A DNA stretch of 64,000 nt from Chlorobium sp. (GTDB lineage: Bacteria > Bacteroidota > Chlorobiia > Chlorobiales > Chlorobiaceae), in NCBI GenBank assembly GCA_028277485.1, contig JANQGE010000045.1, forward strand, positions 3,417 through 67,416, in the 5' to 3' direction. Shown piece by piece: positions 25,723-33,925 of this stretch. The notes below the pieces were generated by a model. That model was not told the DNA's origin, made no database searches, and worked only from the letters and a program-made list of their open reading frames with translations. A program made the translations under genes and the position numbers. Each line of letters starts with the position of its first letter. Within the stretch, counting starts at the first letter, position 1.

Positions 25723-25931
25723 GCGGCATGTTGTGTCGGAAAGGAGTAGCTTCGTATATTTTCTGGCGAATTCCGTGATAAGGAACTTCTGGTTAATGGT
25801 CATGAGTGTTTTGAATTACGAACAGAACCCGGAATCCCGACAAGTCGGGATGAGAATTTCGAACACCGCCCGGCAAAGTAATCGAGGCACCATAGAGGTT
25901 CCCGATAGTTGACATCCTATAACCGAATGTT

Positions 25932-27323
25932 ATGCGTACCGTCAAACAACATTTTCTGCGTTTGATTTCGGCGGCTGTTTTCTTTTTGTCTCCTGCAGTT
26001 CTTTTTGGCGCCGGAGAGGATGCCCTGCAGGGACAAGAGCTGGCACTTTCACTCGATGAAGCCGTCAGTATCGGCCTGGATAGGAATCGTGATCTCAAGG
26101 TTGCCCGGCTTGACCGTGAAATAGCAGGCCAGAAGGTCCGCGAGTCCTGGTCGAACGTGCTGCCACAGCTTGAAGCAGAGTTCGATTATACAAGGAACCT
26201 GAAGCCCGCTGTTATTTACTTTCCTGATCTGACTGGAAGCGACCCGACCAAACTGATTCCTTTGGAAATCAGCCTGGACAATGCGGCCAGCGCGTTGCTT
26301 TCGCTGCGTCAGCCGTTGTTCAACCTCAAGGCGTTTGCCGGTATACGGGCTTCCTCCATTGTAAAGAACATCAGCAAGGAAGCATACCGCAAGGCGGAGG
26401 CGGATATAATCAGCAACATAAAAACAGCCTACTTCAATGTTTTGATAGCTGATGAACAGGTTGTCATACTGGAGCAAAGCATCTCCCGCTGGGAGCAGGC
26501 TCTGCAGGACAGCCGTGCTCTGTTCAGACAGGGGGTCGCAGCCGATATCGATACACTGAAGGCTTTTCTCTCCGTCGAGAATATCAAGCCGGACCTCATT
26601 CAGGCCCGGAACCGTGCGGCGGTGGTGAGGACGCAGCTGAAAAATATTATCGGTCTTGATCCCGGGAGCAGCATCAACCTTTCCGATTCTCTGGTGTACC
26701 GGGAGGGGGAATATCCTGAAGATGTATCCGCTGCCTACGCCGAAGCACTTTCGGCCAGGCCGGAAGTGCGTCAGCTTGAACTTCAGATAGAGGCCGAAGC
26801 CGAAAATATCAGTGCCGTCAGGGCCGAGCGCTTTCCTGCGGTGACCGCAGTGGGGCAATTGCAGGCGCAGACCCAGTTTGATGACGATGCAGATATCGAC
26901 GACACCGATTGGCCTGTTACCTCCTCTGTGGGTTTCCAGGTTTCCATGCCGCTTTTTACGGGTTTCCGGATAAGCTCCCAGGTTAAACAAGCCAAGCTGG
27001 GCCGTATGCAGTCTATGACCAGGCTTGCAGATTTGAAAGCCGATATACAAGCAGAGTTGGAGATGAAGTTGTCGGATCTTGAAGAGTCCCGTAAAAGGAT
27101 CGAAGTTCAGGATCGTACCATACAGACGGCCAAACGAAGCTATGAAATTACCCTCCTGCGTTTCAGAGAAGGGATCGGTTCACAGCTCGAACTTGCCGAT
27201 GCGGAGCTTCAGCTCAACAAAGCAAAAACCAATTACCTCCAGGCCGTATACGATTACCTCATCGCCCGTGTCGAATGTGACAAGGCGCTCGGCAGGACTT
27301 CGAGGCCCGAAGCTGAGGATTAG
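25932..27323 (+). CDS. TolC-type outer-membrane efflux protein
   Basis: Outer-membrane channel component of efflux or type I secretion systems. The 463 residues have a signal peptide (about 1-28) and the two OEP repeats: LSLDEAVSIGLDRN (about 38) with long alpha-helices, and a second repeat beginning around residue 270 (ALSARPEVRQLELQIEAEAE), with LFTGFRISSQVKQA and LDKTNYLQAV-type helices near the end. No inner-membrane pump or periplasmic adaptor gene is adjacent, so its partner is elsewhere. An ATCCCGAC/GTCGGGAT inverted pair lies in the leader. Confidence 0.9.
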   Translation: MRTVKQHFLRLISAAVFFLSPAVLFGAGEDALQGQELALSLDEAVSIGLDRNRDLKVARLDREIAGQKVRESWSNVLPQLEAEFDYTRNLKPAVIYFPDLTGSDPTKLIPLEISLDNAASALLSLRQPLFNLKAFAGIRASSIVKNISKEAYRKAEADIISNIKTAYFNVLIADEQVVILEQSISRWEQALQDSRALFRQGVAADIDTLKAFLSVENIKPDLIQARNRAAVVRTQLKNIIGLDPGSSINLSDSLVYREGEYPEDVSAAYAEALSARPEVRQLELQIEAEAENISAVRAERFPAVTAVGQLQAQTQFDDDADIDDTDWPVTSSVGFQVSMPLFTGFRISSQVKQAKLGRMQSMTRLADLKADIQAELEMKLSDLEESRKRIEVQDRTIQTAKRSYEITLLRFREGIGSQLELADAELQLNKAKTNYLQAVYDYLIARVECDKALGRTSRPEAED

Positions 27324-27362
27324 GGCAGCACGTATAAGGTCGACAGGCTTACCCGCCGCTCA

Positions 27363-27512
27363 GTGCGGATAAGTGCGCACCCGTTTTCAGGCCGCGCTGT
27401 CCCCGAATATGAATCTGAAAACATTCGGGAAGTCATTGAAGGCCCATATAGAATGATCTATCGTATCAAACCGGATCAGATGATGATGGCTATATCTACG
27501 TCTCCTTTTCCT
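27363..27512 (+). pseudogene. RelE/ParE-type toxin remnant
   Basis: The frame 27363-27572 contains a stretch recognisable as the C-terminal half of a RelE/ParE toxin: HPFSGRAVPEY...NIREVIEGPYRMIYRI. The N-terminal half is missing and the usual final strand (VIHGARLL-like) is replaced by unrelated residues. No antitoxin gene is beside it. It is a decayed toxin gene between tolC and an intact toxin-antitoxin pair. Confidence 0.65.
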
Positions 27513-27583
27513 GTGTTCGTTTTTCGAACAATTATTTGTTGGTTTTCTGATCATTTGGTGTATTTTGAGTAAAGGAGAGTATT

Positions 27584-28378
27584 ATGGAGCAAAACAAAAT
27601 CGGGCAGAAGATCAGAGAACTGCGCTTGCAGAAAGGATTGTCACAGGAAGAGCTTGCCAAATACCTTGATCTTTCCCGAACATCGGTCACACAGATGGAG
27701 TCAGGCAAACGAAATATCCATCTCGAAGATCTTGGAAAGCTTTCCAAGGCACTGGGTGTTTCGGTTGACAAGCTTCTTGCAGAAGATTATCCTCTCGAAA
27801 AGATCATGCCAGTTCTTTCGGAAGAGGCTGAAACGTATGCGCCGGATATGAGAATATCCGTTCCGGTTTTGGATCCGCATAAACTCAGAACAGTGCTCCT
27901 GTATATACTAGAGCGATGTGCAGGGAAGCCAAATGTTGGCGAAACGGTTTTGTACAAGCTCCTCTATTTTTGTGACTTTAACTATTACGAGATCTACGAG
28001 GAGCATTTGACGGGTGCGAGTTATCGGAAACTACCTTATGGGCCAGTTCCACAGGAGTTGCAGGGCCTTCTTGGCGAAATGATTCGAGATAAGCAACTCC
28101 AAAGAATCAAGACAGATTATCATGGATACGCTCAAATTAGATATCTGCCGAATGTTAAAGCTGATCTGAGGCAATTGAAAGCAAGTGAACTTACAGTTAT
28201 CGATAAAGTTATCGATCAGTTCTCAGATTGGACAGGGTTAGCAATAAGTGATTACTCTCATAAGGATATTCCATGGGAAGCGTCTGAAGAAGGGGAAGAC
28301 ATCGATTATGAACTGGTTTTTTACCGTAAGCCGCCTTATTCGACAAGAACTTACGAAGACGAGAATGAACAACCATGA
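27584..28378 (+). CDS. XRE-family HTH + Panacea (DUF4065) antitoxin
   Basis: A 264-residue predicted antitoxin. The N-terminal helix-turn-helix (about residues 6-65: LRLQKGLSQEELAKYLDLSR) should bind and repress its own promoter. The C-terminal Panacea/SocA-like domain (about 105-215: LYKLLYFCDFNYYEIYEEHL and YRKLPYGPVPQEL) neutralises diverse toxins in other systems. AGGAGAG precedes ATG 27584. The stop overlaps the start of the next gene by 4 bp (ATGA), the usual coupling of antitoxin and toxin. Confidence 0.87.
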   Translation: MEQNKIGQKIRELRLQKGLSQEELAKYLDLSRTSVTQMESGKRNIHLEDLGKLSKALGVSVDKLLAEDYPLEKIMPVLSEEAETYAPDMRISVPVLDPHKLRTVLLYILERCAGKPNVGETVLYKLLYFCDFNYYEIYEEHLTGASYRKLPYGPVPQELQGLLGEMIRDKQLQRIKTDYHGYAQIRYLPNVKADLRQLKASELTVIDKVIDQFSDWTGLAISDYSHKDIPWEASEEGEDIDYELVFYRKPPYSTRTYEDENEQP

Positions 28379-28731
28379 TTTTCGAGGAGCTGGATGCATG
28401 CAAACGTGACCTTAAGAAACTTGCAAAACGGTTTCGGAGCATATACGATGATCTTGAGCTGCTGAAAAAAGTCCTGAAAGTATGTCCGCATGAACAGCCA
28501 CCACACAGTTATCGAATCAGTGGTTTGGGGATTGATGCATATGTTGTAAAACACAAACGGATAGCTTGTCGAAGTCTTAAGGGGCGAGGTTCAAATACAG
28601 GATTGAGGGTTGTTTATGCATACTTTGAAGAAAGTAACAAAGAAGACAGCAAAATCGTATTGATTGAGGCCTATCATAAAAGCGATAAAGAACTCGAAGA
28701 CAGGGAAAGGGTTTTAGGCGTTTTAAAATAA
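28375..28731 (+). CDS. RelE-like toxin paired with Panacea antitoxin
   Basis: A 118-residue small basic protein with features of a RelE/YoeB-like ribonuclease: CKRDLKKLAKRFRSIYDDL at the N-terminus, CRSLKGRGSNTGLRVVYAY in the core and IEAYHKSDKELEDRERV at the end. The His/Lys near the C-terminus would be the catalytic candidates. Its position after a HTH-Panacea gene with a 4-bp overlap supports a toxin role; mRNA cleavage is inferred. Confidence 0.75.
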   Translation: MIFEELDACKRDLKKLAKRFRSIYDDLELLKKVLKVCPHEQPPHSYRISGLGIDAYVVKHKRIACRSLKGRGSNTGLRVVYAYFEESNKEDSKIVLIEAYHKSDKELEDRERVLGVLK

Positions 28732-28879
28732 ATGGCGGTGTCCTTTGGTGTTATCTTGATTTTCATTTTGAAGATAATTGTCGTGCCTCTTGCTGAATTC
28801 ATGTACTCTGTACAAAGATATTTAGAGATTCTCATTTTTGGAGATGCGGTAATATAAGCTTGATTAAAAAAGTGGTATT

Positions 28880-29827
28880 TCAATTCTTCTGTTGAGTACG
28901 TTTGATGGTATATACAAGTGTCGAAGACAACTCATTGTGTCTCGCTCCTGCAGCCGTGCCTCGCATCCCCTTTATGATCCCCCTTGCAAGATGAATCAGT
29001 CCTAAGCCGCCTTTCTCCCGGCTGATATTTCTTTCGCTGTAGATGCAGTTGTAAAAAGTATCGGGAATGAAAGGGCGCATGGAGGTTATTTCCAGGCCGT
29101 GCCGGTTAAGCAGTTTGCCGAGAGTCTCCAGAGTAAAGTGGTAGAGGTGGCGGGGGGCATCCCAGGCGACCCAGTGTTTCCCGTAAAGGGTTGCGTCAAA
29201 GCTTCCGGCGTTCGGCAGCGCGATAACCATGACCCCGTTTTTGCCAAGGTGTTGTACAGCTTTTTCCAGAGTATCGTTGATACGGTGGATGTGTTCGAGT
29301 GTGTGCCAGAAGATGATGCGGTCAAACCTGCCGGAGAGGAGGCTATCGCAGAAGTCGGTGGTCTGGACGCTGATACCGAAGGTTTCCCTTGCATGGGATG
29401 CAGACCGGCGGTCTTTTTCGAACCCGAGGCAGTTTTCTGCAGGAATGCGGCTTTTTCGCCTGAGAGTGTCGAGCAATTCACCCGTGGAACAGCCTATTTC
29501 CAGTATCTTTGAATCTGAGGAAAGGGAGGGGCCTCTGGTGTCGATAAGTGACGCTTTCCATTGAAGGGAAATTTTTCTGAGCATCAGATAAAGGATATCT
29601 CCCGGGGATTTGGCTGCTTTAAGCGTGAGGAAAGGGGCATAGGATAATGCAGGATAGTAAGCTGTGATCTCCGTTTCGTCGGGGCGGGGCGAAAGGTAGA
29701 TCAGGCTGGATTCAGGATCGCGGACAAGCTGCCAATTGGCGGTTCCTGCTGGTGATAATCTGTCGGCAACCTTCAGGAAAGGAGGTGCATTGGTGTTGTT
29801 GCTTATCGGGCAGTTTGCCTGTTCCAT
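28880..29827 (-). CDS. SAM-dependent methyltransferase (class I, type 23-like)
   Basis: A 315-residue methyltransferase of unknown substrate. The SAM-binding motif I is KILEIGCSTGELL (about residues 107-119), motif II region follows as GFEKDRRSA, and IIFWHTLEHIHRINDTLEK is the characteristic post-motif segment of this group, often involved in modifying lipid-linked sugars or quinone-like compounds. The N-terminal 90 residues resemble the usual leader of such proteins. It lies 14 bp downstream of the HIT gene on the same strand. Confidence 0.85.
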   Translation of the reverse strand: MEQANCPISNNTNAPPFLKVADRLSPAGTANWQLVRDPESSLIYLSPRPDETEITAYYPALSYAPFLTLKAAKSPGDILYLMLRKISLQWKASLIDTRGPSLSSDSKILEIGCSTGELLDTLRRKSRIPAENCLGFEKDRRSASHARETFGISVQTTDFCDSLLSGRFDRIIFWHTLEHIHRINDTLEKAVQHLGKNGVMVIALPNAGSFDATLYGKHWVAWDAPRHLYHFTLETLGKLLNRHGLEITSMRPFIPDTFYNCIYSERNISREKGGLGLIHLARGIIKGMRGTAAGARHNELSSTLVYTIKRTQQKN

Positions 29828-29841
29828 TAAACCCGGAAGGA

Positions 29842-30360
29842 TTATCTGGCTTTTTCCTGCACAATTTCCCGGATTGCTTTCCGCAACTGTGTGTAGAGTC
29901 TGCGCATGTCGTTGCTCAGCACTTTTGTTTCCCCGATGACCGGCATGAAATTCGTGTCACCTTCCCAGCGCGGGACGATATGAAAATGGATGTGCGAATC
30001 GACACTGCCTCCGGCAACTTTGCCGACATTGACCCCGAAATTGAATCCATGCGGGTTGATCGTTCTGCGGAGAGCTTCCATACAAATATCGGCAAGCTGC
30101 ATGATTTCAAGTTTTGCCGCATCGTCCAGGTCGGAGAGTTCAGGGGTTTGCAGGTAGGGAATAACCATCAGATGGCCGCAGTTGTAGGGAAAAAGGTTCA
30201 TGATGATGAAACACTTATCTGCGCGGTGCAGCACATAGCGTTCCTCATCTTCCTCGGGAGGGATGTCTGTAAAAATGGTTTTTCCCGGATGGAAAGGATG
30301 ATTTTCGTCCTTGAAGGATTCCATGTAAACCTCTCTCCAGGGCGAATACATTTTCCGCAT
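29842..30360 (-). CDS. HIT family hydrolase
   Basis: A nucleotide hydrolase or AMP-transferase of the histidine triad family, nearest to the Ap4A phosphorylase-like branch. The triad is SHIHFHIVPR (about residues 123-132). NLFPYNCGHLMVIPY is the other conserved strand. Length 172. I take ATG 30360 as the start: the frame stays open upstream but runs into the tRNA-Leu gene, which cannot be coding. A GAGAGG-like site lies just inside the alternative start MESFKD further down, so that start is possible too. Confidence 0.88.
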   Translation of the reverse strand: MRKMYSPWREVYMESFKDENHPFHPGKTIFTDIPPEEDEERYVLHRADKCFIIMNLFPYNCGHLMVIPYLQTPELSDLDDAAKLEIMQLADICMEALRRTINPHGFNFGVNVGKVAGGSVDSHIHFHIVPRWEGDTNFMPVIGETKVLSNDMRRLYTQLRKAIREIVQEKAR

Positions 30361-30387
30361 GCTGAAACGGGTTTTGCTGCTGGGCTT

Positions 30388-30475
30388 TGGTACCAAAGGT
30401 GGGACTCGAACCCACACGGGTTATTCACCCACTGGATTTTGAGTCCAGCGCGTCTACCAGTTCCGCCACTTTGGC
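30388..30475 (-). tRNA. tRNA-Leu (anticodon CAA)
   Basis: On the minus strand the acceptor GCCAAAG pairs with CTTTGGT, with a G-U first pair. The anticodon stem CTGGA/TCCAG encloses CTCAAAA, giving CAA for UUG codons. A long variable arm identifies it as type II (Leu). CCA is encoded at the 3' end. Confidence 0.96.
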
Positions 30476-30481
30476 ATTCGA

Positions 30482-30620
30482 CACCGCTATAAATTTGTTG
30501 CGCGATCTGATTTCATCGTTGATCAGTGCTCGAAATCCTCAGGTACTCTCATGTACATTCCGGTTTCTGTGCGCTGATCGCCTCGAACTCAGGCCGCTCA
30601 CGACAATTTATAGCGGTGCC
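30482..30620 (+). repeat. MITE-like repeat, long form, covarying arms
   Basis: About 139 bp between the two tRNA-Leu genes. Ends CACCGCTATAAATT and AATTTATAGCGGTG are exact inverted repeats that carry a matched substitution relative to the common CACCTCTAT/ATAGAGGTG. An internal stem GATCAGTGC (30521-30529) pairs with GCGCTGATC (30571-30579), again as a matched variant. Confidence 0.9.
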
Positions 30621-30661
30621 GTTTTGAGGAGCAACCCTGACTGAGGCATCCTTTTTGATCG

Positions 30662-30743
30662 TGCGAGAGAAGGGACTCGAACCCTTACGCCTTACGGCAC
30701 TAGTTCCTAAGACTAGCGTGTATACCAATTTCACCACTCTCGC
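30662..30743 (-). tRNA. tRNA-Leu (anticodon TAG)
   Basis: On the minus strand the acceptor GCGAGAG pairs with CTCTCGC, with discriminator A. The anticodon stem CTAGT/ACTAG encloses CTTAGGA, giving TAG for CUN codons. A long variable arm (GCCGTAAGGC) is present. CCA is not encoded. Confidence 0.96.
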
Positions 30744-30768
30744 AATCCACAATAAGAAAAGAATATAC

Positions 30769-31440
30769 GTGGTTTTTTCTTTTATAAAAACTATCTTCCG
30801 TGATAGCTTTGAAGTTTTGTGCGTAACCTCTTTTTTGCTCCTTGTTTACTACATGCCGCTTCATCGTTTCGCATCCTTGATATCGTGGGCAATAAGTCCT
30901 ATCGCTGTGGCTCCTGCAGCATATTTGCTGGTGGTGATCTATGGTTTCAGAAATGATCCAGCACGGTTCAATTACCTGCTGGTGCTGTTTCTGGCAAGCA
31001 CCATTGTTCCTATGCTGCTGATATACGGGCTGAAGAAGATCGGCAAAGTGTCCGATTACAATATCACCTTTCGAGAACAGCGGTTTCTGCCGCTGCTGGT
31101 AATGGTCGGTGTCAATGCACTGGGTTACGAGTTGATGCTGCAGCTGGATGCCCCAAGAATTTTTACTGGCATTTTGCTGTTTAATGCTGTTAATATGGTG
31201 CTTATTCTCCTGATCACCTTGCAATGGAAAATCAGCATTCATCTGCTGACACTGACATCTTCTATAGCATTGCTCTATCTTCAGTTTGGAACGGTTGCGT
31301 TATGGCTTTTGTGCCTGGTGCCTGTGCTGATGTGGTCGAGAATCTATCTGAAAGCACATACGTTTATGCAAACTCTTGTTGGTAGTCTGATCGGTTTTCT
31401 GATCATGTATACCGAGTTAAAGTGGTGGGTTGGACTGTGA
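30769..31440 (+). CDS. PAP2-superfamily-like membrane protein
   Basis: A polytopic membrane protein of about 223 residues with five or six helices. SDYNITFREQRFLPLL resembles the first PAP2 (phosphatidate phosphatase) motif in reduced form and SRIYLKAHTFMQTLVGSLIG resembles the third, which carries the active-site His. The middle PSGH motif is not evident, so activity is uncertain. The frame is open back through the tRNA-Leu gene, which cannot be translated; I suggest GTG 30769 as start, with ATG at MPLHRF as an alternative. It overlaps the next gene by 4 bp. Confidence 0.65.
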   Translation: MVFSFIKTIFRDSFEVLCVTSFLLLVYYMPLHRFASLISWAISPIAVAPAAYLLVVIYGFRNDPARFNYLLVLFLASTIVPMLLIYGLKKIGKVSDYNITFREQRFLPLLVMVGVNALGYELMLQLDAPRIFTGILLFNAVNMVLILLITLQWKISIHLLTLTSSIALLYLQFGTVALWLLCLVPVLMWSRIYLKAHTFMQTLVGSLIGFLIMYTELKWWVGL

Positions 31441-32507
31441 AGAAGAAATATGCCGTTGTTATCGCAACGTATGGCGAGGTTGAAAAGCTGACACTGAGGA
31501 ATCTCTGGCCAAGTACCAGAAGGATTGTCAAGGTGATAACCCGCCAGATTGTCAAGGTGCCGCGACTCCTGATTTACATTCTTGCAGATTACCGTTCTAC
31601 CCGGCACTACATTGACTGGCGACTGCATAACTATGAATCGACGCTTGTCGATACCAACAGGACGCAGACCATGTCGATCGCCGGGCTGATCCGCCGGAGC
31701 AGCCATGATATTCTATCTTATGTCGATGTCGATGTGCTTGATTCCTATTACTTTGTTCCCCCTTATCTCGAGAACACCCTCAGTGATATTCGGGCTGATT
31801 ATGACGGTGCGGTGGTTGTGCCGATGATTCCTGTGGAATCGGCTTTTTCCTGCGGCATAGCCTGTCAGATCGTTACGGATATTTACAATGATCACAAGTT
31901 CGAAAATGTCCGCCTGCTGAACAAGCTGTGGCAGGATGAAGCCCTTCACCGGATCTATGCCGACTACCTGTTTCAGAAGGTTGACAAAGCCTATGTCAAT
32001 AAAGGGAACAAGATAGGGCTTGTCCTGGTAATTCACGGCACGCTTGTCCGTGACCGTGCCGGCAATCCTCCCAGGGTATTTACCGGACTGAATGAGACCG
32101 GTGAATTTTTCGAGATGATGAAACAAAGGATAATGGAAGACCCTCGAAATATCTTTCATGATGTCAAGCAGGGCTGCATGAACCATACCGCAGGCGGCGA
32201 GTGGACGGCCGAGACCGTTCAAAAAGCGTTCGAGGAGTTTAAATCCGAAAATTATGACAGCGTGGTGATGTTCCCTTACGGTTTTTTTGCCGATAACAGT
32301 GAAACGGAATATGAAGCACGTACCCTGCTGGAGAAATCCACGTTTTCTTACAAGCAGTACATTCGGTGTATCAACGGTTTTCGGCCTTTCGCTGAGTGGC
32401 TTGCTGAACGCATCATCGACCAGATTGCACAACTCTATGACATTCAGGAGACATACGGGCGATTGCAGAATGGCAGGCAAATCGGGGAGCATGCAGGAAA
32501 TGGATAA
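31437..32507 (+). CDS. Ferrochelatase-like (class II chelatase fold) protein
   Basis: About 356 residues with the general plan of HemH-type chelatases, but divergent. The strand-loop LVLVIHGTLV (about residue 200) is placed like the ferrochelatase SAHG loop and keeps its His; VVMFPYGFFADNSETEYEA (about 275-293) resembles the PGF.sD..ET segment and keeps the Glu. The N-terminal third, normally GILLLNLGTP, is atypical (KKYAVVIATYGEVEKLT). It could insert a metal into a tetrapyrrole or have changed function. GTG 31437 overlaps the stop of the PAP2-like gene, so the two are coupled. Confidence 0.6.
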   Translation: MKKKYAVVIATYGEVEKLTLRNLWPSTRRIVKVITRQIVKVPRLLIYILADYRSTRHYIDWRLHNYESTLVDTNRTQTMSIAGLIRRSSHDILSYVDVDVLDSYYFVPPYLENTLSDIRADYDGAVVVPMIPVESAFSCGIACQIVTDIYNDHKFENVRLLNKLWQDEALHRIYADYLFQKVDKAYVNKGNKIGLVLVIHGTLVRDRAGNPPRVFTGLNETGEFFEMMKQRIMEDPRNIFHDVKQGCMNHTAGGEWTAETVQKAFEEFKSENYDSVVMFPYGFFADNSETEYEARTLLEKSTFSYKQYIRCINGFRPFAEWLAERIIDQIAQLYDIQETYGRLQNGRQIGEHAGNG

Positions 32508-33093
32508 GCTCGAAGAAGCGGCCAGGAATGAGCCGGACAATGCTGAAAGACAATATGAGCTTGCTATGGCATATATCAACAGTGCCCGTTATGGACAGGC
32601 GGTCGGGATACTGGATCGCCTGATAGAGGGAGACAGGAGGCATGTCAACGCTCTGTATTCAAGAGGGGTTGCCCATATGTCCACAGGCAACTACCGGCAA
32701 GCCGGCCAGGATTTTCTCCGTGCTGTTGCCGTGGACAGGGGTTTTTTGCATGCATACAAGAATCTTGGATTTGTGCAGCTTACGATGGGAAAAGAGGACG
32801 CTGCAATCAGTACGCTTGAAAAAGCGTTGGAGATCGATCCCTGTTATGTTGACGCATATTGTCTCCTTGGGGACGTGTATATCGATATCGGCGAGTACGA
32901 AAAAGCAAGAGCAATGATAGAAAAAGCGCTTGAACTGGAGCCCGATGGTGTCGAACCGCATTGCAAAATGGCCATGTACTGTCTTTCCCGGGGGGACTTC
33001 AAAGGGCTGCGGGAAGAGCATATGATACTGAAACGCCTTGATCCCTCCCTCGCATCACAGATTGGGGGACTCTTTTTTGATGAAAATGAGTGA
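32491..33093 (+). CDS. TPR-repeat protein
   Basis: A 200-residue soluble protein made almost wholly of tetratricopeptide repeats (about five, for example AERQYELAMAYINSARYGQA, HAYKNLGFVQLTMGKEDAA, VDAYCLLGDVYIDIGEYEKA). It has no signal peptide, so it should be a cytoplasmic protein-protein adaptor. I start it at ATG 32491, with GGGGAG upstream; the longer open frame overlaps the preceding gene by 220 bp without TPR content. It overlaps the previous gene by 17 bp and the next by 14 bp, suggesting a tight operon. Confidence 0.82.
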   Translation: MQEMDKLEEAARNEPDNAERQYELAMAYINSARYGQAVGILDRLIEGDRRHVNALYSRGVAHMSTGNYRQAGQDFLRAVAVDRGFLHAYKNLGFVQLTMGKEDAAISTLEKALEIDPCYVDAYCLLGDVYIDIGEYEKARAMIEKALELEPDGVEPHCKMAMYCLSRGDFKGLREEHMILKRLDPSLASQIGGLFFDENE

Positions 33094-33319
33094 GCGAAGA
33101 AAACGACTGATGAAACGGGGGCTGCAGGTTGTGTTTGTTATCGCCTGGCTTCCGATACTGTGGCTGCTTCTTTCCGTGACTCTTGGCAAGGTGCTTTTTA
33201 TGGTTATCGGCGTCACATGGATTGTACAGCTTTTTGTGGTAACGGTTTCACTGCTGTTAATTTTTTTTGCCTTCCACTATCTTGCCGCGCTGAGCGAAAA
33301 AATATTTGGGGATCAGTAG
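33080..33319 (+). CDS. Small two-helix membrane protein
   Basis: A 79-residue protein with a basic N-terminus (SERRKRLMKRG) and two hydrophobic helices (about residues 14-34 and 40-62). I do not recognise the family. It overlaps the TPR gene and closes the four-gene run (PAP2-like, chelatase-like, TPR, this gene) about 150 bp before nuoA. ATG 33086 is an alternative start. Confidence 0.6.
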   Translation: MKMSERRKRLMKRGLQVVFVIAWLPILWLLLSVTLGKVLFMVIGVTWIVQLFVVTVSLLLIFFAFHYLAALSEKIFGDQ

Positions 33320-33409
33320 GTATCTCCTGCTTTTTTTTGGGGAAAAACCTCTTTTCATCCGTATGGTTTATTGTGATTTCAACAATTATTTTTTTTATAT
33401 TGGGCGCAA

Positions 33410-33438
33410 TTGTTGAAAACTCGTTAAGGCACTATACC
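33410..33438 (+). promoter_or_regulatory. Possible promoter of nuo operon
   Basis: TTGTTG (33410-33415) and TATACC (33433-33438) with a 17-bp spacer, 35 bp ahead of nuoA. Judged by eye against the general sigma-70 pattern only. Confidence 0.3.
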
Positions 33439-33472
33439 ATGAGCCAGGGATACCAACGTCAAAAATTTTATT

Positions 33473-33904
33473 ATGGACCAAACGTTGAGTGATTTCGGCA
33501 CCGTTTTTGTCTTTCTGCTCCTCGGTATCATTTTTGTTGTCGGTGGTTATCTTACAGCCCGCCTTTTACGTCCCAGCAGGCCTAACCCCGAAAAACTTGC
33601 GATCTACGAGTGCGGCGAAGAGGCTGTGGGGTCGGCATGGATAAAGTTTAATATACGTTTCTACGTTGTAGCTCTGATCTTCATCATTTTCGATGTTGAG
33701 GTGGTGTTTCTCTTTCCCTGGGCAACGGTTTTCAAGGAGCTTGGCGGCTTCGCGCTGATCGAAGCGCTTATCTTCGCGGGTATTTTAATAATCGGTCTGG
33801 TTTATGCCTGGGTGAAAGGGGATCTGGACTGGGTAAGGCCGACACCGAACATTCCGGAAATGCCGGTTATTGAGGAAAAGCACAAGACACAGGAGACATC
33901 CTGA
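33473..33904 (+). CDS. nuoA: NADH-quinone oxidoreductase subunit A
   Basis: Small membrane subunit at the junction between the peripheral arm and the membrane arm of complex I. The 143 residues contain three helices and the conserved KLAIYECGEEAVGSAWIKF and FIIFDVEVVFLFPWA, whose acidic residues line the quinone entrance. The C-terminal tail after residue 115 is longer than in most NuoA. First gene of an 11-gene operon running to 44432. Confidence 0.97.
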   Translation: MDQTLSDFGTVFVFLLLGIIFVVGGYLTARLLRPSRPNPEKLAIYECGEEAVGSAWIKFNIRFYVVALIFIIFDVEVVFLFPWATVFKELGGFALIEALIFAGILIIGLVYAWVKGDLDWVRPTPNIPEMPVIEEKHKTQETS

Positions 33905-33925
33905 TACGTACAATAAAGTAATAGC

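Noticed and set aside
25893..25910. GGCACCATAGAGGTTCCC before tolC as a repeat remnant
   Set aside because: Similar to the element ends but too short and irregular to call.
28778..28818. CATGTACTCTGTACA stretch after the RelE-like gene
   Set aside because: Resembles the repeat's middle, but no ends are present; it could be an eroded copy or chance.
30361..30417. Upstream extension of the HIT protein
   Set aside because: It is translated from tRNA-Leu sequence; the family begins later.
30655..30768. Upstream extension of the PAP2-like reading frame
   Set aside because: It runs through the tRNA-Leu(TAG) gene on the other strand.
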